Below, piece by piece: positions 15,548 to 24,261 of a stretch of 64,000 bases of DNA. The notes beneath the pieces are model-generated. The model was not told where the DNA came from. It saw only the letters and a list, made by a program, of their open reading frames with translations, and ran no database searches. The stretch is from Neisseria bergeri (GTDB lineage: Bacteria; Pseudomonadota; Gammaproteobacteria; Burkholderiales; Neisseriaceae), in contig POWY01000003.1 of assembly GCA_003044455.1 (NCBI GenBank), positions 1 through 64,000 of the forward strand. The letters are read 5' to 3'. Made by a program: the position numbers and the translations under genes. Position 1 is the first letter of the stretch; every line of letters begins with the position of its first letter.

Positions 15548-16522
15548 TTATACAATCCGTGCCGCCAGCAGGTCGTGCATATTCAGCGCACCTGTCAGCA
15601 CGCCGTCTGCATCGGTAACCAGAAGCCCGTTCACATGGTTTGCCTGCATGACTTTCAGGGCTTCGGTGGCGAGGCGTTCGGCTGAGATGGTTTTAGGGTG
15701 TGTATGCATGACTTCGTCTATCGAAAGACCGATAAAATTGTCGCATTCTTGAAACAGGCGGCGCAAATCGCCGTCGGTGAATACGCCTTTCAGACGGCAT
15801 TGCCCGTCCGTTACCGCCAACATGCCCAAACCTTTCTCGCTCATGCTGACGATGGCTTCTTTCAAGGGCGTGCCGAGTCGGACGGCAGGCAGGCCGCCGC
15901 CTTTGTGCATAATGTCGGCAACGCGTAAAAGCAGGCGTTTGCCGAGGCTGCCGGCAGGATGGCTCAAGGCGAAATCGTCGGGCGTGAACGCGCGTGCGCG
16001 CAGCAGGACGACCGCCAACGCATCGCCCAAAGCCATGACGGCGGTGGTGCTGGTGGTCGGGGCAAGCCCCAGCGGGCAGGCTTCTTTGGAAACCGACGCC
16101 GTGATGTGGATGTCGGCATGGCGCGCCATGGTTGAATCGGGGCGGGCAGTGATACAGACAAGGGTAATGTCTTTGCGTTTGAGTGCGGGGATGATGGCGG
16201 CGATTTCGTCGCTTTCGCCGGAATTGGAAATCGCGACGACGACGTCGTTGTCCACAATCATGCCCAAGTCGCCGTGTGCCGCTTCCGCAGGATGGACGAA
16301 AAACGCAGGCGTGCCAGTCGAAGCCATGGTTGCCGCCATTTTGCGCCCGATATGTCCCGACTTGCCCATGCCCGTGATAACAACCCTGCCCTTGCAGTGC
16401 AACAACGCGTCTGCCGCAAGGACGAAGTTTTCGTCCAATTCCGCTGCAATTTCGCGCAAGCCTTCCGCTTCGGTGTGCAACACTTCACGCGCCCAGTCGA
16501 GATATTTTCCGTTTTCTGCCAT
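15548..16522 (-). CDS. kdsD: Arabinose-5-phosphate isomerase KdsD
   Basis: The 324-residue KpsF/GutQ-type enzyme converts ribulose-5-phosphate to arabinose-5-phosphate, the first step toward KDO. The SIS domain is residues 40-180 (GMGKSGHIGRKMAATMASTG, SNSGESDE, and ACPLGLAPTTSTT), followed by two CBS domains (DIMHKGGGLP and VMHTHPKTI). The start MAENGKYLDW at 16522 fits family length; the upstream extension has no ribosome-binding site. A DUS is encoded within the CBS linker (QCRLKGVF). Confidence 0.94.
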   Translation of the reverse strand: MAENGKYLDWAREVLHTEAEGLREIAAELDENFVLAADALLHCKGRVVITGMGKSGHIGRKMAATMASTGTPAFFVHPAEAAHGDLGMIVDNDVVVAISNSGESDEIAAIIPALKRKDITLVCITARPDSTMARHADIHITASVSKEACPLGLAPTTSTTAVMALGDALAVVLLRARAFTPDDFALSHPAGSLGKRLLLRVADIMHKGGGLPAVRLGTPLKEAIVSMSEKGLGMLAVTDGQCRLKGVFTDGDLRRLFQECDNFIGLSIDEVMHTHPKTISAERLATEALKVMQANHVNGLLVTDADGVLTGALNMHDLLAARIV

Positions 16523-16618
16523 TGCAATCCGCCTTTGCTGTAACAAAACTACCAAAATTTTCCGAATCGGGGTAGCATAAGCCCTCAAACCCCGCCCATC
16601 CATCCAAAGGAATCAGAA

Positions 16619-17674
16619 ATGACTATTTTATCGGACGTTAAAGCATTGGGACAACAAATCTGGCTGGACAACCTTTCACGCTCGCTGGTGCAAAGCGGCG
16701 GATTGGCAGAAATGCTGAAACAAGGCGTGTGCGGCGTAACTTCCAATCCCGCCATTTTCCAAAAAGCCTTCGCCGGCGACGCGCTTTACGCCGATGAAAT
16801 CGCCGCCCTCAAGCAGCAAAACCTCAGCCCCAAACAACGTTACGAAACCATGGCGGTTGCCGATGTGCGTGCCGCCTGCGACGTTTGCCTTGCCGAACAC
16901 GAATCCACCGGCGGCAAAACCGGCTTCGTCAGCCTCGAAGTTTCGCCCGAATTGTCCAAAGACGCGCAAGGCACGGTAGAAGAAGCGCGCCGCCTCTACG
17001 CCGCCATCGGGTGCAAAAACGCGATGATTAAAGTGCCTGCCACCGACGCAGGCATCGATGCGCTCGAAACCCTCGTTTCAGACGGCATCAGCGTGAACCT
17101 GACCCTGCTGTTCTCACGCACCCAAACCCTCAAAGCCTACGCCGCCTACGCGCGCGGCATTGCCAAACGCTTGGCAACCGGACAAAGCGTTGCCCATATC
17201 CACGTCGTCGCCAGCTTCTTCATCTCCCGTGTGGACGGCGCGCTGGACACAACACTGCCCGACCACCTCAAAGGCAAAATCGCCATCGCCCTTGCCAAAG
17301 CCGCCTATCAAGATTGGGAACAATATTTCACCGCCCCCGAATTTGCCGCACTGGAAGCCCAAGGCGCAAACCGCGTGCAGCTTTTATGGGCATCTACCGG
17401 CGTGAAAAACCCAGCCTATCCCGACACGCTCTACGTTGACAGCCTAATCGGCGCGCACACCGTCAACACCGTTCCCGATGCCACACTCAAAGCCTTTATC
17501 GACCACGGCACAGCCAAAGCCACGCTGACCGAAGGTGTAGAAGAAGCACAAGCGCAGCTTGCAGAAACCGCCGCGCTCGGCATCGATGTCGAAACCTTGG
17601 CGGCGCGTTTACAGGAAGACGGTTTAAAACAGTTTGAAGAAGCGTTTGAAAAACTGCTCGCGCCCTTGGCTTAG
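16619..17674 (+). CDS. tal: Transaldolase
   Basis: The 351-residue enzyme of the non-oxidative pentose phosphate pathway moves dihydroxyacetone units between sugar phosphates. The N-terminal motif [12 protein letters not shown] and the Schiff-base Lys in [12 protein letters not shown] are present, as is the stretch [10 protein letters not shown]. The ATG is preceded by CCAAAGGAATCAGAA. It is divergent from kdsD and ends in a DUS hairpin. A DUS is embedded in codons for SDGIS. Confidence 0.96.
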   Translation: MTILSDVKALGQQIWLDNLSRSLVQSGGLAEMLKQGVCGVTSNPAIFQKAFAGDALYADEIAALKQQNLSPKQRYETMAVADVRAACDVCLAEHESTGGKTGFVSLEVSPELSKDAQGTVEEARRLYAAIGCKNAMIKVPATDAGIDALETLVSDGISVNLTLLFSRTQTLKAYAAYARGIAKRLATGQSVAHIHVVASFFISRVDGALDTTLPDHLKGKIAIALAKAAYQDWEQYFTAPEFAALEAQGANRVQLLWASTGVKNPAYPDTLYVDSLIGAHTVNTVPDATLKAFIDHGTAKATLTEGVEEAQAQLAETAALGIDVETLAARLQEDGLKQFEEAFEKLLAPLA

Positions 17675-17685
17675 GCATTTCCCCG

Positions 17686-17714
17686 ATGCCGTCTGAAAGG
17701 CTTTCAGACGGCAT
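17686..17714 (+). terminator. DUS hairpin terminator of tal
   Basis: ATGCCGTCTGAA 17686-17697 and TTCAGACGGCAT 17703-17714 begin 12 bases past the tal stop. Confidence 0.85.
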
Positions 17715-17753
17715 CGACCGTTTGACCGGACACAGTGCGGCATATCAAGGATT

Positions 17754-17828
17754 CGCCCTAAAAATATTAATCAACAAGAAGTTAATGCACGACATTATCC
17801 ACCAACACAAAAGGAAATAGAATCATAG
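17754..17828 (+). pseudogene. Relic of a MafB/CdiA-type toxin C-terminus
   Basis: The translated stretch RPKNINQQEVNARHYPPTQ, ending KEIES and TAG, aligns with the end of the MafB at 3-827 (HPKSINGQSVTSQHYPPTK then QEL). Only the last 24 codons survive, 40 bases after the DUS hairpin of tal. It marks the former end of a toxin module whose immunity gene remains just downstream. Confidence 0.8.
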
Positions 17829-17917
17829 CAAAAGCACTCGAAATCATTTCACCCGATGAAATTTATTCAGATCTGATTTTTAAGGATCCGGTACCTCCCC
17901 ATACTATTGAATATAAA

Positions 17918-18277
17918 ATGATTAACCTAGAATTGAAAGCCATCAATCTTTACGATTGTGCCTTTGAAGATTTCGTTCCCGAAATCAAAGACAATTTTTG
18001 TGTGGGAATTGATTTAGACATAGGAACTGATGATAGTGATGCTGCAGATATATTTTCTGTTCGCATATGCTCTCCTAAATGGATTTTGCATAATTGTTTC
18101 CAAAATCAAAGGGTTAAATGGGGAGCGGGTATGATGATTATGAATGAATTTAATCATTCTGTTATTAAATCGGAAATTGAGAAAATTCTTAAAGAATGTT
18201 CAAAAGAAACTTGGGAAAAGTCATTGACTTATTTACTTCGTTTTTTTTCGTGGGAATTTGAAGATTATCAGTGCTAA
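17918..18277 (+). CDS. Imm8-like immunity protein
   Basis: The 119-residue protein matches the Imm8 pattern as I recall it: an early LELKAINLYD, then FCVGIDLDIGTDDSDAADIF, the CSPKWIL block, and the C-terminal FFSWEFEDY. Such proteins neutralise nuclease modules of polymorphic toxins in the cytoplasm. The frame stays open upstream to the toxin relic (through PDEIYSDLIFKDPVPPHTIEYK) without an ATG, so the true start could be an unusual codon further upstream or the 5' end could be rearranged. It is AT-rich compared with flanking tal and gluQ. Confidence 0.75.
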   Translation: MINLELKAINLYDCAFEDFVPEIKDNFCVGIDLDIGTDDSDAADIFSVRICSPKWILHNCFQNQRVKWGAGMMIMNEFNHSVIKSEIEKILKECSKETWEKSLTYLLRFFSWEFEDYQC

Positions 18278-18350
18278 TTAAATCAAAAACAGCGAAACCA
18301 AAACTTTTTCGCTGTTTTATTTTTCCATAAACTTTTCAAAATATACAGAA

Positions 18351-18548
18351 TTGACGAAACTGGTTAGTAGAAATGCAAGTAATGAGAGAATTGCAGATAG
18401 AGCCTTTGATTTTTTCTCGCCTGCTCTTATGGATGATTCAGCTACCGAAGAGCAATATAATGCCCTATATGATTTAACCTTGCTTGAAGAGCCCGGGATG
18501 GAACTGAATAAAGATGAGATAATGGCTTTGATTAATAGTCTTAAATAA
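18351..18548 (+). CDS. MafI paralogue, probably 5'-truncated
   Basis: Starting at TTG 18351, the 65 residues align with the immunity protein at 815-1045: [14 protein letters not shown] versus NASDEKIANLAFDF, and [19 protein letters not shown] versus GEPGMELTRNDIKELIDSL. Similarity continues upstream of the TTG (FSKYTEL versus QYAYSEL) but no ATG is found, so the gene has probably lost its start or uses a weak one. It ends 16 bases before gluQ. It is a second immunity gene of the relic toxin locus. Confidence 0.65.
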   Translation: MTKLVSRNASNERIADRAFDFFSPALMDDSATEEQYNALYDLTLLEEPGMELNKDEIMALINSLK

Positions 18549-18564
18549 AAGGGCTGTACCGGAT

Positions 18565-19452
18565 ATGTACACAGGACGTTTCGCCCCCAGCCCGACCGGG
18601 CTGCTCCACATCGGCTCGCTGCTGACCGCTGTCGCTTCCTATGCCGATGCACGCTCAAACGGCGGCAAATGGCTGGTCCGCATGGAAGACCTTGATCCGC
18701 CGCGCGAAATGCCGGGGGCGGCAAGCCATATCCTGCACACGCTTGAGGCATTCGGATTCGAGTGGGACGGAGAAGTCGCCTATCAGAGCCGCCGTTACGC
18801 CCTGTACGAAGAAACACTATGCCGTCTGAAAACCGCCGGACTGGTCTATCCCTGCCATTGCAGCCGCAAAGACTGGCAGACCGAGGCAAAGCGGGGCGCA
18901 GACGGGTTCGTCTATAACGGACGTTGCCGCCACCCCAACCAACGCCCTGCACTGCAAGGCAAACATCCGGCGTGGCGCATCCGCGTCCCCGACCGCGTTA
19001 TCGGTTTTTCAGACGGCATCGTCGGCGGTTACGCCCAAAACCTCGCCCGCGACATCGGCGATTTCGTCCTGTTCCGTGCAGACGGTTACTGGGCATACCA
19101 GCTCGCCGTCGTTGCCGACGATGCCGAACAGGGTATTACCCACATCGTCCGCGGACAAGACCTGCTCGTTTCCACGCCGCGCCAAATCTATTTGCAGCAG
19201 TGTTTGGGCGTTCCGACACCGCAATATGCCCACCTGCCGCTGCTGACCAACGCACAAGGGCAGAAGTGGTCGAAACAGACGCTCGCCCCCGCATTGGATT
19301 TAAACCGCCGCGAACAACTCCTCCGCCAAGTGTTCCGTTACCTCAAGCTGCCCGAAGCACCGGAAACCGACCGCCCTGCCGAACTGCTCGACTGGGCGGT
19401 AGCGCACTGGGATATGGACAAAGTGCCGAAACACGCCGTTACCACCCCCTAA
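18565..19452 (+). CDS. gluQ: Glutamyl-Q tRNA(Asp) synthetase
   Basis: This truncated GluRS-like enzyme (295 residues) attaches glutamate to queuosine at position 34 of tRNA-Asp. It carries the class I HIGH motif in [14 protein letters not shown], a KMSKS equivalent QKWSKQT, and Cys residues of the zinc site in PCHCSRKDW and GRCRH. It lacks the anticodon-binding domain, which is characteristic. It fits functionally with queF and the queuosine-precursor transporter elsewhere in the window. A DUS is embedded in the coding region (GFSDGIVGG). It is followed by a DUS hairpin. Confidence 0.93.
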   Translation: MYTGRFAPSPTGLLHIGSLLTAVASYADARSNGGKWLVRMEDLDPPREMPGAASHILHTLEAFGFEWDGEVAYQSRRYALYEETLCRLKTAGLVYPCHCSRKDWQTEAKRGADGFVYNGRCRHPNQRPALQGKHPAWRIRVPDRVIGFSDGIVGGYAQNLARDIGDFVLFRADGYWAYQLAVVADDAEQGITHIVRGQDLLVSTPRQIYLQQCLGVPTPQYAHLPLLTNAQGQKWSKQTLAPALDLNRREQLLRQVFRYLKLPEAPETDRPAELLDWAVAHWDMDKVPKHAVTTP

Positions 19453-19474
19453 ACACCGCCCGACAAACGCACAA

Positions 19475-19501
19475 ATGCCGTCTGAAGCCTTCAGACGGCA
19501 T
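19475..19501. terminator. Bidirectional DUS hairpin between gluQ and dusA
   Basis: ATGCCGTCTGAA 19475-19486 and TTCAGACGGCAT 19490-19501 lie between two convergent genes. Confidence 0.85.
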
Positions 19502-19521
19502 TTCACACATACAGCCCCGCC

Positions 19522-20532
19522 CTATTCGCGCGTATTTGCCCGCTCAACCTCTTTCCACGCTTCGAGAATCAGGCTGCCGTCGTTGTCTTTCAAGAGCGTC
19601 GCGTCGGAAAGCATACGCCGCCAAGTCCGCGCACCTTTCAAACCGTGCATCAGCCCGAGGCTGTGGCGGACGATGTGGCGCAATATTGTGCCGCGTCCGC
19701 TTTGGATTTGGGCTTGGCTGTATGTGTAGAGACGTTGCACCAAATCGGCGTATTCGATCGGGCTGCGGGTGTCGCCGTAAAACAATCTGTCCCATTCGCG
19801 CATCACCATCGGGTTGTGGTACGCCTCGCGTCCGACCATTACGCCGTCAACGTGTTGCAGGTGTCCGGCGATTGCTTCGTTGGTGGTGATGCCGCCGTTG
19901 ATGATGATTTCCAGCTCGGGAAACTCCTGCTTGAGGCGGTAAACGTAATCGTATTTCAACGGGGGAACGTCGCGGTTTTCTTTGGGGGAAAGACCGTCCA
20001 GCCAAGCGTTGCGGGCGTGGACGATGAAGGTTTTGCAGGCGGTTTTGTCGCGCAGCGTGCCGACGAAATCGGCAACGGTTTGATATTCGGTCTGCCTGTC
20101 CACACCGATGCGGTGTTTGACGGTAACGGGGATGCCGACCGCGTCCTGCATGGCGTTAAGGCAGTCGGCAACCAGCATGACTTCGTTCATCAGACACGCG
20201 CCGAACGAACCTTTCTGCACGCGCGGACTGGGGCAGCCGCAGTTGAGGTTGACCTCGTTGTAACCGTATGCCTCGGCGGCTTTGGCGGCTTTCGCCAAAT
20301 CGGACGGGTCGCTGCCGCCCAGTTGCAGGGCGACGGGCAGCTCGCCTTCGTTGAACATCAAAAAGCGGTCTTTGTCGCCGTAAACAATCGCGCCGGCATT
20401 GACCATTTCGCTGTACAGCCAAGTATTTCGGGTAATCTGGCGGGCAAGGTAACGGTAGTGCCTGTCCGTCCAGTCGAGCATCGGGGCGACGGAAAGGCGG
20501 CGCGGGGGAAGGGTTTGCGTGTTGTCGTTCAT
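19522..20532 (-). CDS. dusA: tRNA-dihydrouridine(20/20a) synthase
   Basis: The 336-residue flavoenzyme reduces U20/U20a in the D-loop of tRNAs. The N-terminal TIM barrel shows SVAPMLDWTDRHYRYLAR, the catalytic Cys lies in LNCGCPSPRVQKGSFGACLM, and VKHRIGVD and INGGITTN contribute to FMN binding. The C-terminal helical tRNA-binding domain contains RHIVRHSLGLMHG. Length is that of the DusA subgroup. It precedes gluQ in convergent orientation, and dtd lies upstream in the same direction 30 bases away, so both may share a transcript. Confidence 0.94.
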   Translation of the reverse strand: MNDNTQTLPPRRLSVAPMLDWTDRHYRYLARQITRNTWLYSEMVNAGAIVYGDKDRFLMFNEGELPVALQLGGSDPSDLAKAAKAAEAYGYNEVNLNCGCPSPRVQKGSFGACLMNEVMLVADCLNAMQDAVGIPVTVKHRIGVDRQTEYQTVADFVGTLRDKTACKTFIVHARNAWLDGLSPKENRDVPPLKYDYVYRLKQEFPELEIIINGGITTNEAIAGHLQHVDGVMVGREAYHNPMVMREWDRLFYGDTRSPIEYADLVQRLYTYSQAQIQSGRGTILRHIVRHSLGLMHGLKGARTWRRMLSDATLLKDNDGSLILEAWKEVERANTRE

Positions 20533-20562
20533 TGTCGATATTTCACCATTGCGGATTCAATT

Positions 20563-21054
20563 TCAATCCGGAACAACCTTCATTTTTGGGGAAATCCGCG
20601 TCATGAAAGAGTCCAGCAGTATGGTTACCGGCCCGTCGTTACAGAGCGACACCTGCATATGCGTGCGGAAACGCCCTGTTTCGACATGAATCCCGTGTCC
20701 GCGCAACAGTTCCGCCGTTCGCAGGTAAAGCTGCTGCGCCTGTTCTGCAGGTGCGGCTTGGGAAAACGAAGGCCGCCGCCCGCTTGCCGCATCGGCATAA
20801 AGTGTAAACTGCGACACCAGCAGCACCGCGCCGCCGACATCTTTCAAAGACAGGTTCAACTTGCCCGCTTCGTCTTCAAACACGCGCAAATGGGCGATTT
20901 TGTCGGCGATATAGCGTGCATCTTTTTCTGTGTCGCTATGCGTTACACCGAGTAGCACGACGAATCCGCCGTCGATTTTGCCGCAGGTTTCCGTGCCGGC
21001 TTCGGACACGACATCCACCTTTGCACCTACCGTTTTCTGTATGACCGCACGCAT
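20563..21054 (-). CDS. dtd: D-aminoacyl-tRNA deacylase
   Basis: The 163-residue enzyme removes D-amino acids (and glycine) from mischarged tRNA. The catalytic cross-subunit motifs are visible as SQFTLYAD and NDGPVT. The N-terminus [15 protein letters not shown] is typical. It is followed by dusA, another tRNA-quality gene, on the same strand. The C-terminal residues after GPVTILLDS are slightly longer than the usual 145-150 residues. Confidence 0.92.
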
Positions 21055-21081
21055 AAGCCGTCCTCCTTACCTGAACGTGCA

Positions 21082-21110
21082 ATGCCGTCTGAAAAGGCTT
21101 CAGACGGCAT
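21082..21110 (-). terminator. DUS hairpin terminator
   Basis: ATGCCGTCTGAA 21082-21093 and TTCAGACGGCAT 21099-21110 lie between the parvulin-like gene and dtd. Confidence 0.85.
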
Positions 21111-21127
21111 CGGTATCGGAAATGCCA

Positions 21128-21886
21128 TTACGGTTTGACACCGTTTTCTTCCAAAAGGGCATCGATTTTCAAGCGGGCTTTTTCCTGTCTCAAACCCTGC
21201 TCCAATTGGTTTCTGACCAACTCGAAAGGTTGCGCGTCGGGGTTTTTCCCGACCTCGCTGAGTTTGAACAGATAATAGCGTTCGCCCAATTTGACCGGAT
21301 TGCGGGTAACGTCGCCCCGATTCATCGCTGCAAACTGCGAAGCCAGCGGCTCGGGAAGCTGCTGCGCCATAATGAAACCGTCAAAAGCCTGCTCGTCGTT
21401 CGGATAACGCTTCATCAGCCCTTCAAAAGACAGCCCTTTGAGCAGGAGCTGCTGCGCCTGACGCGCCTCCTCTTCGGTTGCGAAGCTGACCTGCTGCAAT
21501 TTGATCATGCGGATTTGCCGCTCATAAAACTGACGCAGTGCGCTTTCGGAAACCGTTTCCGAACGTTCCAGAAAACGGACGTACTCCTCGGCATAAAAAG
21601 ACGCTTCGGCGATTTTAAAGCGGTTTTGGACATCCTTATCCTTATCCAAACCTTCCTTCAATGCCCTGTTTTTCAAAACTTCCAAAGTTTGCAGCCGGCG
21701 GACGGCATCGTTTCGGATTGCCTGCCCGTCCGGTTTTTGGGACTGCTCCGCATGCCGGTCTGCCTGCTGCATGATCTGCGCCACCAGCGTATCCACCAAA
21801 GCCGGGTCGATTTCGGGTGCTTTGGCTGCCGCAAAACCTGCCAACATTGCAGCAATAACTGCGGCAGCGGTTTTTTTCTGTTTCAT
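21128..21886 (-). CDS. Periplasmic SurA/parvulin-like chaperone
   Basis: The 252-residue protein has a signal peptide (KQKKTAAAVIAAMLAGFAAA) and a parvulin-like PPIase region in the second half (QVSFATEEEARQAQQLL, then DEQAFDGFIMAQQLPEPLA and LGERYYLFKL). It is likely a peptidyl-prolyl isomerase or outer-membrane protein chaperone in the periplasm. The start at 21886 was chosen for the signal peptide; the longer frame runs into the neighbouring gene. It is 70 bases downstream of a second parvulin gene with a similar layout, so the two are probably paralogous partners. Confidence 0.82.
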   Translation of the reverse strand: MKQKKTAAAVIAAMLAGFAAAKAPEIDPALVDTLVAQIMQQADRHAEQSQKPDGQAIRNDAVRRLQTLEVLKNRALKEGLDKDKDVQNRFKIAEASFYAEEYVRFLERSETVSESALRQFYERQIRMIKLQQVSFATEEEARQAQQLLLKGLSFEGLMKRYPNDEQAFDGFIMAQQLPEPLASQFAAMNRGDVTRNPVKLGERYYLFKLSEVGKNPDAQPFELVRNQLEQGLRQEKARLKIDALLEENGVKP

Positions 21887-21956
21887 GGTATTCCCTGTCC
21901 TGCGCGGCGGCAAAACGCCTGTCTGAACGTCTTGCCGCCATATCCCGTTTTCAGAA

Positions 21957-22823
21957 TTATTTTGCAGGTTTGATGTTTGCCTTGCCCAACAGTGCACCGA
22001 CGGCACGGTCAATCCGTTCCGCCTGAAGGTTGCCCGCAATCTGTCCTTTCATTTCATCAAAAGAAGGCACTTTTACCTCGCGGCTGTCGTTGACATAATA
22101 AACGCCGTAGAAATCGCCGTTTTTCAGCGGCGTTGCCGTAAATTCGCCTTTTTTCAAGTCCTTAATTGCCTGATAAAGCGGCGGAACACCCTGTTCCAAA
22201 TCTTTCAGCGGCACATATCCGACCGGCGCGCCGGTCTGTTTGGTGCGGTCGTTGAGCGAGTATTGTTTCAAAACGGCATCAAAACCTTTTTTCGCCTTCA
22301 AGTCGGCAACCGCTTTTTTCGCATTTTCTTCCTTGTCGGTCAGGATTTCGCCCAACTGGACTTCCTGCGTACCTTTGTAAAAACCGCTGATATTGTCATA
22401 TGCGGCTTTTACTTCCTGCTCGGAAACCGGTTGGGTTTTGGCGATATGCAATGCGTATGCCTCGCCGTTCAAGCCATATTTTACCGCCTGCCAAACGGTT
22501 TTGAAGGACGGTTTCTTGTCGTCGCCCGACTTCTCCGCTTCGGCACGCAATTTGGCAAGCGCATCTTTAAACTCTGCCGACTGGTCGAGTTTCAAACGTT
22601 TGACTTCCTGCGCGACCACGGTGTTGACCACTTCGTTTTCCAGCAGGGATTGGCGCAGTTGCGGCGTGTCTTCGGCACGGCTGTTTTCCGCACGGAATGC
22701 GGCAACCTGCGCATCAATGACGGAACTGTCGATTTTCTGACCGTTGACGGTTGCCAGCGTTTGGGCAAACAGGCTGCCGGAACAGGCAAGCAGTGCAACG
22801 GAAGTCAGGATTTTTGCTTTCAT
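21957..22823 (-). CDS. Peptidyl-prolyl cis-trans isomerase (parvulin type)
   Basis: The 288-residue exported protein starts with KAKILTSVALLACSGSLFAQ, which fits either signal peptidase I cleavage after LFA or lipidation at the Cys. An N-terminal SurA-like helical part (LATVNGQKIDSSVIDAQV) is followed by a parvulin domain with VQLGEILTDKEENAKKAVADL, GAPVGYVPLKDL and KKGEFTATPLKNGDFYGVYYV. It should assist folding of envelope proteins. It corresponds to a protein studied in meningococci as a surface vaccine candidate, from memory. Confidence 0.87.
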   Translation of the reverse strand: MKAKILTSVALLACSGSLFAQTLATVNGQKIDSSVIDAQVAAFRAENSRAEDTPQLRQSLLENEVVNTVVAQEVKRLKLDQSAEFKDALAKLRAEAEKSGDDKKPSFKTVWQAVKYGLNGEAYALHIAKTQPVSEQEVKAAYDNISGFYKGTQEVQLGEILTDKEENAKKAVADLKAKKGFDAVLKQYSLNDRTKQTGAPVGYVPLKDLEQGVPPLYQAIKDLKKGEFTATPLKNGDFYGVYYVNDSREVKVPSFDEMKGQIAGNLQAERIDRAVGALLGKANIKPAK

Positions 22824-22871
22824 AATCTTCTCTCTTTAAATTTTAAATTGAAATGTTCGGGCAGACTTCAT

Positions 22872-23150
22872 TCAGTCCGCCGTATGGAAATACTCGTCAG
22901 GGGTAGCCGCCCGGATGCCGAGCGCGTGAATCATGCCGCCTGAAAACAAATCTTTGAGCAGCGATTTGACCGTTTTCTGGCGGTTCAGGCGGCTTACGCC
23001 TTCAAAACGGCCGCTGACGACCAAAACGGCATAATGTCCGCCGCCGGTATTGCCCGCGTGTCCTTTGTGCAGATGGCTCTCATCGCCGATTTCCAACACC
23101 AGAGGATCGAGCGTCTGCAGGCGTTCGCGGATCAAATCGACAGCCGGCAT
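22872..23150 (-). CDS. bolA: BolA family protein
   Basis: The 92-residue protein shows the BolA fold signature: VLEIGDESHLHKGH near the N-terminus, HYAVLVVSGRFEG, and a late HALGIRAATPDE. BolA proteins work with monothiol glutaredoxins in iron-sulfur cluster handling or as regulators of envelope genes. The start ATG overlaps the yciI stop by one base, so bolA is the last gene of a yciB-yciI-bolA transcription unit, an arrangement found in many proteobacteria. Confidence 0.88.
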   Translation of the reverse strand: MPAVDLIRERLQTLDPLVLEIGDESHLHKGHAGNTGGGHYAVLVVSGRFEGVSRLNRQKTVKSLLKDLFSGGMIHALGIRAATPDEYFHTAD

Positions 23151-23440
23151 TATTTGAACACCGCTTTAAACGGCTTGATCAGCACCTCGCTATACACGCC
23201 TGCATGAACATAGGGATCATCTTCCGCCCAAGCCTGCGCCGCATCCAAAGACTCGAACTGCGCCACAATCAAACTACCCGAAACGCGGTTCGGATCCTCC
23301 GGCAAAGGATTCGGACCTGCGGTCAGCAACCGCCCTTCCGATTTCAACGTTTCCAGCCGTTTGAGGTGTTCGGGACGTGCCGCCATACGCGCTTCATGCA
23401 CATTCTCCCCGTCTGTTGCCAGCAACATAAAATATTCCAC
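23150..23440 (-). CDS. yciI: YciI family protein
   Basis: This small ferredoxin-like alpha/beta protein has the conserved RPEHLKRLETLKSEGRLLTAGP and SLIVAQFESLDAAQAWAEDDPY blocks with the His-Asp pair of the family; the exact reaction is unknown. The start is decided by an AGGAGG in the end of yciB: GTG 23440 lies 7 bases beyond it, whereas TTG 23446 (overlapping the yciB stop) is too close and ATG 23428 too far. It is coupled to yciB before and bolA after. Confidence 0.82.
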   Translation of the reverse strand: MEYFMLLATDGENVHEARMAARPEHLKRLETLKSEGRLLTAGPNPLPEDPNRVSGSLIVAQFESLDAAQAWAEDDPYVHAGVYSEVLIKPFKAVFK

Positions 23441-23442
23441 AG

Positions 23443-23973
23443 TCAATCCTCCTTTTTCAGATAGGTACTCAGATAAATACCCTGAATAATAAAGAAAACA
23501 AGCATCAGCGCAGTCGAACCGAACATCTTATAGTTAACCCATTGCGCTTCAAACCTAGTAAACACAAACCAGTTGGCAATACCCATAAAAATCAGAAAAC
23601 CGACCCACATATAAGTCAATTTCGCCCATACGGCATCCGGAAGCTGAATCTCCCTGCCGATACTCGCCTTTAAACCGTTTTTACCCGCAAGGTGGCTGCC
23701 CAGCAGGAATAACGCCCCGCACCAGAACAATACTGTCGGCTTCCACATAATGAAGCGGCTGTCGCCCAAAACAATGGTTGCGCCGCCGAATACGACAATC
23801 AGCACCAGTCCGACCCACTGCATCGTATCCAGCCTTTTATGCTTCCAATACAGGAAAACTGCCTGAACCACACCGGCAACCAATGCGACCGCCGTTGCGG
23901 TAATCATGTTTTTGGTAACGGTGTAGGTGGCGAAAAACAGGATGACGGAAAAAAGATCGCTGACAAATTTCAT
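23443..23973 (-). CDS. yciB: Inner membrane septation protein YciB (IspA family)
   Basis: The 176-residue membrane protein has about five helices, beginning KFVSDLFSVILFFATY and with GTWVGLVL-like and DAVWAKLTYMW segments typical of the family. YciB takes part in cell-envelope/septum integrity and interacts with division proteins. ATG 23973 was chosen over TTG 23991. It is the first gene of the yciB-yciI-bolA unit. Confidence 0.88.
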   Translation of the reverse strand: MKFVSDLFSVILFFATYTVTKNMITATAVALVAGVVQAVFLYWKHKRLDTMQWVGLVLIVVFGGATIVLGDSRFIMWKPTVLFWCGALFLLGSHLAGKNGLKASIGREIQLPDAVWAKLTYMWVGFLIFMGIANWFVFTRFEAQWVNYKMFGSTALMLVFFIIQGIYLSTYLKKED

Positions 23974-24261
23974 ATCCAAATGAGAAAGCAAATCAAATAA
24001 ACGCCAATCATACAGGCAGAACCCTATTTTTGCACCTGCAAAACCAACAAATTTTGTTTTGATTGATGCAAATATGCACAGATGTTTTTGAAAAAAGATG
24101 GAGATATGTCATAATTTGTAAAATTGGCTTTAAAATACAGCTTCGGCCGGAACCTCTGCCTATCCGCACCCTATCGTCCGTATTGCCGATGCCTAATGAC
24201 GAAATTTACAGACTGTACGCGGTCAAACCGTATTCAGCCGCCAACCCACAGGGGATACATT

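Noticed and set aside
24124..24261. Longer N-terminus of tspA
   Set aside because: The extension precedes a clear signal peptide that starts at TTG 24262 with a ribosome-binding site.
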